Source: Luteibacter mycovicinus (GTDB lineage Bacteria > Pseudomonadota > Gammaproteobacteria > Xanthomonadales > Rhodanobacteraceae). Taken from it: a DNA stretch of 64,000 nt. Shown here one piece after another: positions 57,964-64,000 of the stretch (the stretch's first letter is position 1; each line of letters starts with the position of its first letter). Under the pieces are notes generated by a model. It did no database searches and was not told the DNA's origin. It saw nothing but the letters and a program-made list of their open reading frames with translations. Made by a program: the position numbers and the translations under genes. The stretch is from assembly GCF_000745235.1 (NCBI RefSeq), contig NZ_JQNL01000001.1:2901001-2965000 (forward strand), written 5' to 3'.

Positions 57964-58779
57964 ATGACATCGCTGAAGGGCAAGACGCTGTTCATCACCG
58001 GCGCGTCGCGCGGTATCGGCCTGGCGATCGCGAAGCGCGCGGCCCGTGACGGCGCCAACATCGTCATCGCGGCCAAGAGCAGCGTGGCCAATCCGAAGCT
58101 GCCGGGAACCATCCACAGCGCAGCCGCCGAGATCGAAGCGGAAGGTGGCGTGGCGCTGCCCCTGAAAGTGGACATCCGTGAGGAAGCCGAGGTGCGCATG
58201 GCGGCGGCTACGGCAGCCGAGCGCTTCGGCGGCATCGACATCGTGGTGAACAACGCCAGCGCGATCTGGCTGAAGGGCGTCGAAGACACGCCGATGAAAC
58301 GCTTCGACCTGATGCACGAGGTGAACACCCGCGGCACGTTCCTGGTGACGCAGGCCTGCCTGCCGTACCTGAAAGAAGCCGCGAATCCGCACGTGCTGAT
58401 GCTGTCGCCTCCGCCTAGCATCGACCCGACGTGGTACGCGCCGCATGTGGCCTACACGATCGCCAAGTTCGGCATGAGCCTTTGTGTCCTGGGTATGGCG
58501 CCCGAGTTCGCGCCGATGGGTATCGCCGTCAACGCTTTGTGGCCCCGGACGGTGATCGCCACGGCGGCCATCGCCATGATCGATGGCGTCCGCCCGCAGA
58601 ACTGCCGCACGCCCGCGATCGTGGCCGATGCGGCGCATGCCATCCTGACGCGGCCTTCCCGTGATTACACCGGGCACTTCGTCATCGATGAAGACATCCT
58701 GCGGGAGCAGGGTGTCACCGACTTCGACCGCTACGCCGTGGTGCCCGGCGAACCGCTGCTGCCCGATTTGTTTCTGTAG
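57964..58779 (+). CDS. SDR-family oxidoreductase, HSDL2-like
   Basis: A 271-residue short-chain dehydrogenase similar to the N-terminal part of HSDL2. TGASRGIG is at 12-19, NNAS at 96-99, Ser148 and YTIAK (Tyr164, Lys168) complete the catalytic set. The family stretch MLSPPPSIDPTWYAPHVAYT is diagnostic. AAGGGG precedes the start. It follows the LON-domain gene in the same direction. The substrate is unknown. The 213-base gap after it shows no gene. Confidence 0.9.
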   Translation: MTSLKGKTLFITGASRGIGLAIAKRAARDGANIVIAAKSSVANPKLPGTIHSAAAEIEAEGGVALPLKVDIREEAEVRMAAATAAERFGGIDIVVNNASAIWLKGVEDTPMKRFDLMHEVNTRGTFLVTQACLPYLKEAANPHVLMLSPPPSIDPTWYAPHVAYTIAKFGMSLCVLGMAPEFAPMGIAVNALWPRTVIATAAIAMIDGVRPQNCRTPAIVADAAHAILTRPSRDYTGHFVIDEDILREQGVTDFDRYAVVPGEPLLPDLFL

Positions 58780-58992
58780 CTACCGCGACAGCTATGCCGC
58801 GGCCTCCCGGGAGCTAGCCCGTTTGGCGTATGGCCGCTTCCGGCAGGCAGCGGTACCGTCTCTCCCTGTCGCCGCCGGCTGACAGCCGAGTGGCGATGTG
58901 GGGCTTGTCGGCCAGCAGGGGGTGCCGGCGGCGGGTCCGGTCATGAATCCGCGAGAGCCGGCAGCAGGCCACGTATCGTGTGAGGAGCAGGC

Positions 58993-60330
58993 ATGTCGCG
59001 CGGGGAAATGACGGGTCGTTGTGTCGTCTGGGTGGGCAGGCCGAGCGTCGAGGAACACTTCGGTCTGATCCGGGCGGGATGGCGTACGTTGGTAGCCGAT
59101 CCCGGTCGTGTGGGCGGCGACCTGCCCGAGTGCGGTGAGATGGCGGTCGCCGTGGTCGACCTGCGTTCGGCGGCTCCTGAAGCCCTGAAACTCCTGGGCG
59201 AACTGCGGCGGTTGCATCCCGGCATGCCCTGGATCGGGCTCACCGGTCCACACACGCCCTCCAGCGACCCTGCCGTCCGGCTCGCCTTGCCCTGCGCGCT
59301 CGAACTCATCGACGGCGCGTCGTCGTTCGCCGCCCTGCGCCAGGCGCTGCTCAGGGTGCCGCATGAGGGTGGTCTCGAGCCGCCGGACGAGCGCCCCACC
59401 GTGATGACCGGCGACAGCCCGGCCATTCGCGCACTGTCACAGAACATTCGAAAATTCGCGCCGGTCGAACTCCCGCTCCTCATTACGGGCGAGACAGGCA
59501 CCGGCAAGGAAATGGCCGCCCGCGCCCTGCATCAACTCTCCGGCCGTCACGGAAAGCCGTTCGCCGCGATCAATTGCGGTGCGCTGCCGGCCAACCTGGT
59601 CCAGTCGGAATTGTTCGGGCACGAGCGCGGTGCCTTCACCGGCGCGACGGCACGGCGTATCGGCCATTTCGAGGCGGCGGACGGCGGCACCGTCTTTCTC
59701 GACGAGATCGGTGACCTTCCGCTGGATGCCCAGACCAATCTGCTGCGTGTGCTTCAGGAAGGAACGATCGATCGCGTCGGCAGCTGTCAGTCCGTGCATG
59801 TCGACGTCCGCGTGCTGGCCGCCACTCATGTGGACCTGGAAAAGGCCGTCGCCCAGGGCCGTTTCCGCGAGGACCTGTTCTACCGGCTCAACGTGCTCCG
59901 ACTGCGGATGCCGCCCCTGCGGGAGCGCGCCGGCGATATCGAGCTGCTGGCCCAGCATTTTCTCGACGCTTTCCGCGAAACCTATGGCACGCGCGCACGG
60001 GCCTTCAGCACCGCCGCGCGCAAGGCGATGAACGGCTTCCCGTGGCCGGGCAACGTCCGTGAGCTGATGAACCGCGTGCAGCGCGCCGCCGTCATTGCCG
60101 ACGACGCCCTCATTACGCCCGAGGATCTCGAGCTGACGCCGGATGCGCCCGGCGGCGACCGGGACAGCCTTGGCAGCGCCCGAACCTCGGCCGAGCGCGA
60201 GGCGATCGTCGATTGTCTGCGCGCCAGTGCGTTCAACATCAGCGAATGCGCGCGCCGTCTGCGCGTCTCCCGCGTCACCGTCTATCGCCTTTGCAAGAAG
60301 CACCAGCTGGCGCTCGACCAGCTGCGTTGA
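58993..60330 (+). CDS. Sigma-54-dependent transcriptional activator, VpsR-like
   Basis: A 445-residue bacterial enhancer-binding protein. The N-terminal part (about 1-130) looks like a worn receiver domain ([20 protein letters not shown]) without the usual acidic pocket and lysine. The AAA+ domain has GETGTGKE at 166-173, GAFTGA at 213-218 (contact with sigma-54), and the arginine-finger region; the C-terminal Fis-type helix-turn-helix is [20 protein letters not shown]. Some relatives (VpsR) answer to cyclic di-GMP. AGGAG precedes the start. No kinase is adjacent. Confidence 0.92.
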   Translation: MSRGEMTGRCVVWVGRPSVEEHFGLIRAGWRTLVADPGRVGGDLPECGEMAVAVVDLRSAAPEALKLLGELRRLHPGMPWIGLTGPHTPSSDPAVRLALPCALELIDGASSFAALRQALLRVPHEGGLEPPDERPTVMTGDSPAIRALSQNIRKFAPVELPLLITGETGTGKEMAARALHQLSGRHGKPFAAINCGALPANLVQSELFGHERGAFTGATARRIGHFEAADGGTVFLDEIGDLPLDAQTNLLRVLQEGTIDRVGSCQSVHVDVRVLAATHVDLEKAVAQGRFREDLFYRLNVLRLRMPPLRERAGDIELLAQHFLDAFRETYGTRARAFSTAARKAMNGFPWPGNVRELMNRVQRAAVIADDALITPEDLELTPDAPGGDRDSLGSARTSAEREAIVDCLRASAFNISECARRLRVSRVTVYRLCKKHQLALDQLR

Positions 60331-60350
60331 TCCGTCAGCGGAGTGAAGAA

Positions 60351-60380
60351 AACTCCCGGTCCTCTGGGGGACCGGGAGTT
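60351..60380 (+). terminator. Strong hairpin after the sigma-54 activator
   Basis: AACTCCCGGTCC and GGACCGGGAGTT form a 12-bp perfect stem with a 6-base loop, 21 bases after the stop. No T run follows. Confidence 0.7.
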
Positions 60381-60683
60381 CCCATTCGTCGCTCGGCTTG
60401 GCAGGGTCGTCGGGCGAACGAACATCGCGGGCTTCACAGGGCCTTGTCCCACAGGCAGCAAACGCCGTGCCACGTGGCAGGTGCTTTGATTCGCAAGGAG
60501 TTTCCCGTCGGTCTGCGGCGCGTGGCCGTTCAGCCGCTGAAGCGGCGTGTCACAGAGTCGTTGCACGCGCGGTACAGCCGATCATACGATGCGGGTTCGA
60601 TGTCGGACCGCAGAGCGTACCGTGCGATTCCATCCGTTTCTGTAAGGGTTCCGGCGCTGCGGCCGGGCCCGGGAGTTCGTTCC
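60381..60683. promoter_or_regulatory. Intergenic region with a 12-bp palindrome before the aminotransferase gene
   Basis: A perfect palindrome TGCCACGTGGCA lies at 60468-60479, 205 bases upstream of the aminotransferase start. It could be a regulator site. I see no gene in this stretch. Confidence 0.35.
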
Positions 60684-61931
60684 ATGTCCTCGCATCCTGT
60701 CGATTCCTCCGATCTCATCGGCCTCGGCAAGCGCTACTGGCTGTCCGTTTATCGTCCCCGCGACGTCGTCCTTGACCACGGCAAGGGCTCCCGCGTCTGG
60801 GATACCGAAGGCCGCGACTACCTCGATTTCGGTGCGGGCATCGCGGTCAACGCGCTGGGTCACCAGGACCCCGATCTGGTCGCCGCGCTGACCACGCAGG
60901 CCGGCAAGCTCTGGCACGCAAGCAATGTCTTCTGGACCGAGCCGCCGCTGCGCCTGGCCGAAGAACTGATCGGGCACGCCCCGTTCGCCGAGCGGGTCTT
61001 TCTCTGCAACTCCGGCACGGAGGCCAACGAGGCCGCCATCAAGCTGGTGCGCAAGTGGGCTACTTCGAAGGGCCGCCCGCCGGAAGAGCGCGTCATCATC
61101 ACCTTCAAGGGCTCGTTTCACGGGCGCACGCTCGCGTCGGTGACGGCTACGGCGCAGCCGAAATACCAGGAAGGTTACGAGCCGTTGCCCGGTGGCTTCC
61201 GCTATGTGGCATTCAACGACGTGCCCGCACTGGAAGAAGCGTTTGCGCAGGGCGGCGTGTCGGCGGTGATGCTGGAGCCGATTCAGGGCGAGGGCGGCGT
61301 GATGCCGGCCGAACCCGGTTTCCTCAAGGCCGTACGCGAGCTCTGCGACAAGCACGACGCCTTGCTGGTGCTGGATGAAATCCAGTCCGGCATGGGTCGG
61401 ACGGGCACGCTGTTCGCCCACGCGCACGACCATGTCACGCCCGACATCGTCACGCTGGCCAAGGCGCTGGGCGCGGGCTTCCCGATCGGTGCGATGCTGG
61501 TCGGCCCCAAGGTCGCCGACATCATGCAGTTCGGTGCGCATGGCACCACGTTTGGTGGCAATCCGATGGCCGCCGCGGTGGCCCGCGTCGCGCTGAAGAA
61601 GATCTCGTCGCCCGCCGTGCTGCTCAACGTCGAACGCCAGGCCAACGACATCCGCGCCGGACTCAACAAGCTCAACCACGACCTGCACCTCTTCTCGGAA
61701 GTCCGTGGGCGTGGCCTGATGATCGGTGCGGTGCTCGGTGATGCCTATAAGGGCCGGGCGGGTGAAATCCTCGACCTTGCCGCCGCGCATGGTTTGCTGA
61801 TTCTGCAGGCCGGCCCCGACGTGCTGCGCATCGTCCCGCCGTTGACCATCACCGACGAAGAAACCGCGGAAGGCCTCGAACGCCTCGGCGCGGCACTGCA
61901 CGCCTTCACCAAGGAAGCGCAAGTCGCCTGA
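60684..61931 (+). CDS. Acetylornithine/succinylornithine-type aminotransferase
   Basis: A 415-residue class-III PLP aminotransferase. Signatures: RDYLDFGAGIAVNALGHQDP, FLCNSGTEANEAAIKLVRKW, KGSFHGRTLASVTATAQP, LLVLDEIQSGMGRTGTLFAH and the PLP lysine in TLAKALGAGFPIGAM; THGTTFGGNPMAAAV-like HGTTFGGNPMAAAVARVA. These fit ArgD/AstC enzymes, used in arginine synthesis or breakdown. No arg or ast genes are next to it, so the direction is unclear. GGGAG precedes the ATG. Confidence 0.9.
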   Translation: MSSHPVDSSDLIGLGKRYWLSVYRPRDVVLDHGKGSRVWDTEGRDYLDFGAGIAVNALGHQDPDLVAALTTQAGKLWHASNVFWTEPPLRLAEELIGHAPFAERVFLCNSGTEANEAAIKLVRKWATSKGRPPEERVIITFKGSFHGRTLASVTATAQPKYQEGYEPLPGGFRYVAFNDVPALEEAFAQGGVSAVMLEPIQGEGGVMPAEPGFLKAVRELCDKHDALLVLDEIQSGMGRTGTLFAHAHDHVTPDIVTLAKALGAGFPIGAMLVGPKVADIMQFGAHGTTFGGNPMAAAVARVALKKISSPAVLLNVERQANDIRAGLNKLNHDLHLFSEVRGRGLMIGAVLGDAYKGRAGEILDLAAAHGLLILQAGPDVLRIVPPLTITDEETAEGLERLGAALHAFTKEAQVA

Positions 61932-61940
61932 GCGATCCTG

Positions 61941-61971
61941 TCGATCCGGCCGGCCTCGCCGCCCGGATCGA
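61941..61971. terminator. Hairpin between convergent genes
   Basis: TCGATCCGG and CCGGATCGA pair, with an inner stem CGGC/GCCG around CTC and a single C-C mismatch. It is 10 bases after the aminotransferase stop. There is no T run. Confidence 0.6.
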
Positions 61972-61986
61972 CGATGCTCTTCTCCG

Positions 61987-62008
61987 GCAGGAGCCAGCCT
62001 GCTGGCGA
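61987..62008. repeat. Single REP-like unit
   Basis: GCAGGAGCCAGCCTGCTGGC followed by GA is a variant of the GTAGGAGC family, between the convergent aminotransferase and hemL genes. Confidence 0.65.
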
Positions 62009-62093
62009 ACCCTCACCCCGCCAAAAAAACGAGTGAAGCCGTGCCGCGCATCCAACGCCAGGCACGGCCTCCACATGCGTTATTCCGCAGACA

Positions 62094-63371
62094 TCACAGC
62101 GAAGCAAACACCTCACCCGCCACCGCCACCGTGCCCGCGATGACATCATCGTCGTGCGCGCTGGAAACAAACCCGGCCTCGAACGCCGACGGAGCCAGAT
62201 ACACCCCACGCTCCAGCATCCCGTGGAAGAAGCGGTTGAATGCGTCGACATCCGCCTTCGTCGCCTGCGCATAGCTCTCGACGGTTTCGTCCGTAAAGAA
62301 CAACCCGAACATACCGCCCACGCGATTGACGCTGAAAGGCACACCGGCACGTTTCGCCGCGCCCAGGATGCCGTCGGTCAGCTTCACCGTGCGCGCCGCC
62401 AGATCGTCATGGAAGCCCGGCGCCTGGATCAGTTCAACCATCGCCAGGCCGGCAGCCATCGCCACCGGATTACCCGACAAGGTGCCCGCCTGATAGATCG
62501 GACCGGCCGGAGCGATCTGCTCCATCAGGTCGCGGCGGCCACCATAGGCACCGACCGGCATGCCGCCGCCGATGATCTTGCCGAAGCAGGTCAGGTCCGG
62601 CGTGATGCCGTAATGCGCCTGCGCGCCGCCGAGAGCCACGCGAAAGCCGGTCATGACTTCGTCGAAAATGAGCAGCACATCATGCTCGGTGCACAGGTCG
62701 CGCAAGGCCTGGAGATAACCTTCTTTCGGCGGGATGCAGTTCATGTTGCCGGCGACCGGCTCGATGATCAGGGCGGCGATTTCCTTGCCTTCCTGTGTAA
62801 AGAGCAGGCGGGCGGCATCGATGTCGTTATAGGGGAGGGTGAGCGTCAGGTCGGCCGACGCCTTGGGCACGCCCGGCGAGGTCGGCACGCCGAAGGTCAG
62901 CGCGCCCGAACCGGCCTTCACCAGAAAGCTGTCGCCGTGGCCGTGGTAGCAGCCTTCGAACTTGACGATCTTCGAGCGGCCGGTCGCACCACGCGCCAGG
63001 CGGATCGCCGACATCGTGGCTTCCGTACCCGAGTTGACCATGCGCACCATGTCGATGGACGGCACCAGATCGACGATGGTCTCGGCCATCGTGACCTCGG
63101 CGGGGCAGGGCGTGCCGAACGACAGTCCGTTCCTGACGGCGCGTTCGACGGCCTCGCGCACAGCCGGATGATTATGGCCCACGACCATGGGGCCCCAGGA
63201 GCCGACGTAATCGATGTAGCGCTTGCCCTCGACGTCCCAGAGGAAGGGACCGTCAGCCCGGGCGGTGAAGAACGGCTCGCCGCCGACCGACCGGAAGGCG
63301 CGCACGGGCGAATTGACCCCTCCGGGCAGCAGCTTTCGGGCGCGGGCGAAGAGTTCCTGGTTGCTGGTCAT
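62094..63371 (-). CDS. hemL: Glutamate-1-semialdehyde 2,1-aminomutase
   Basis: Converts glutamate-1-semialdehyde to 5-aminolevulinate in the C5 haem pathway, with PLP. The 425-residue protein begins with the family [20 protein letters not shown], has [37 protein letters not shown], and the PLP lysine in [17 protein letters not shown]. The start overlaps the thiE stop by 4 bases (ATGA), so both genes share a transcript. Confidence 0.97.
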   Translation of the reverse strand: MTSNQELFARARKLLPGGVNSPVRAFRSVGGEPFFTARADGPFLWDVEGKRYIDYVGSWGPMVVGHNHPAVREAVERAVRNGLSFGTPCPAEVTMAETIVDLVPSIDMVRMVNSGTEATMSAIRLARGATGRSKIVKFEGCYHGHGDSFLVKAGSGALTFGVPTSPGVPKASADLTLTLPYNDIDAARLLFTQEGKEIAALIIEPVAGNMNCIPPKEGYLQALRDLCTEHDVLLIFDEVMTGFRVALGGAQAHYGITPDLTCFGKIIGGGMPVGAYGGRRDLMEQIAPAGPIYQAGTLSGNPVAMAAGLAMVELIQAPGFHDDLAARTVKLTDGILGAAKRAGVPFSVNRVGGMFGLFFTDETVESYAQATKADVDAFNRFFHGMLERGVYLAPSAFEAGFVSSAHDDDVIAGTVAVAGEVFASL

Positions 63372-64000
63372 TGAATGATTCCGGGGCGTGAGTCGAAAAG
63401 ATCGGCGAAGCGGCGCGTCGCGGCCTGGATATCGGGCGCGGCGAAAACGGCGGAGACCACGGCAAGGTAGTCGGCACCCGCTTCGATAAGGACCCGTCCA
63501 TTGTCGGGGGTGATCCCGCCAATCGCCACGACCGGCAGGCCCAGGAGGGCGACCTGCGTCAAAACGTCGTGCGGGGCGACCGGGGCATGGGGCTTGGTGG
63601 TCGACGGGTACATGGCGCCGAAAGCCAGGTAGTCCGCCCCCTCTCCCGCCAGTTGCTTCGCCCGCTCGAGGGATCCATAGCAGGAGACACCGATGATGGC
63701 GTCCGGGCCCAGTTCCGCGCGGGCTTCGGCGATCGACACATCCTCGCGGCCCAGATGCACCCCGCCGCCCGTGGCCAGGGCGAGCGGGACGTCGTCATTC
63801 ACGATAAAGGGCGCGTCGTGGAGGGCGCACAGGCGGGAGATCTCGTCGGCCTCTCTGCGTCGGCGGTCCGCGTCGGTGGACTTGTCGCGGTACTGAAGCA
63901 TGCGGGCGCCACCGGCCAGCGCGGCCTCGACGGCGGCGAAAAGATCGTCGCGAGGGCCGTCGGTAATCACGTAAACGCCCTTGCCATGCGGGCGGTGTCG
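63368..64000 (-). CDS. thiE: Thiamine-phosphate synthase, 5' end beyond the window
   Basis: Joins HMP-PP and thiazole phosphate to thiamine phosphate. The visible part has GVYVITDG at the N-terminus, [50 protein letters not shown] and [18 protein letters not shown], covering nearly the whole 200-odd-residue family. The frame remains open through 64000, so the true start lies outside; a GTG at 63970 would be inside a conserved strand. It is translationally coupled to hemL. Confidence 0.94.
   Translation of the reverse strand, partial: RHRPHGKGVYVITDGPRDDLFAAVEAALAGGARMLQYRDKSTDADRRRREADEISRLCALHDAPFIVNDDVPLALATGGGVHLGREDVSIAEARAELGPDAIIGVSCYGSLERAKQLAGEGADYLAFGAMYPSTTKPHAPVAPHDVLTQVALLGLPVVAIGGITPDNGRVLIEAGADYLAVVSAVFAAPDIQAATRRFADLFDSRPGIIQ

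Overview
The window is a high-G+C chromosomal segment of a Gram-negative gammaproteobacterium. The block gmk / rpoZ / spoT / ridA / recG, short-LID adenylate kinase next to mpl, a PPi-type phosphofructokinase, a membrane H+-pyrophosphatase, and a TolC gene behind a Pcm-like methyltransferase together suggest the Xanthomonadales, probably Rhodanobacteraceae (Luteibacter/Dyella type). That placement is inference from gene content. I saw no rRNA, tRNA, CRISPR array, insertion sequence or integrase.

Layout. 1-5.9 kb: a secreted Ntn-hydrolase acylase and a secreted amidohydrolase, then a divergent SDR/AraC pair. 5.9-11 kb: gmk followed by the mlaFEDCB phospholipid-transport operon, with mlaA convergent to it; MlaD carries two MCE domains. 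11-16.4 kb: rpoZ, spoT, ridA, recG. 16.5-21.8 kb: GH31 glucosidase, ELM1-family protein, nitroreductase, YceI protein, small zinc protein. 21.8-28.4 kb: a lipopolysaccharide cluster (GT4, O-antigen ligase, GT2, DUF535, LpxL-type acyltransferase, WaaA). 28.4-36 kb: unknown secreted protein, tolC, Pcm-like methyltransferase, TetR, a TPP riboswitch with thiC, ferritin-like protein, DUF2333 protein. 36-41 kb: soluble pyrophosphatase, S9A peptidase, H+-pyrophosphatase.

41.3-48.7 kb is the clearest accessory locus: one 2456-residue reading frame that starts like a Tc-toxin B component (SpvB/TcdB), continues as an RHS shell, and ends in a variable C-terminus carrying a deaminase-type zinc signature (HAE plus CxxC) and a serine/arginine-rich tail resembling eukaryotic RS domains. 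No immunity gene and no TcA gene adjoin it. This is the best candidate for an undescribed effector system here.

48.8-64 kb: tandem RcnB-like proteins, cytosine deaminase, a radical-SAM / UdgX DNA-repair pair, PPi-phosphofructokinase, adk, mpl, Lon-substrate-domain protein, SDR, a sigma-54 activator, an ornithine-type aminotransferase, hemL and the start-truncated thiE.

A dispersed REP-like palindrome (GTAGGAGC core) occurs at seven places, mostly at gene ends; one copy supplies the spoT stop codon. Three pyrophosphate-handling enzymes in the window point to PPi-linked energy metabolism.
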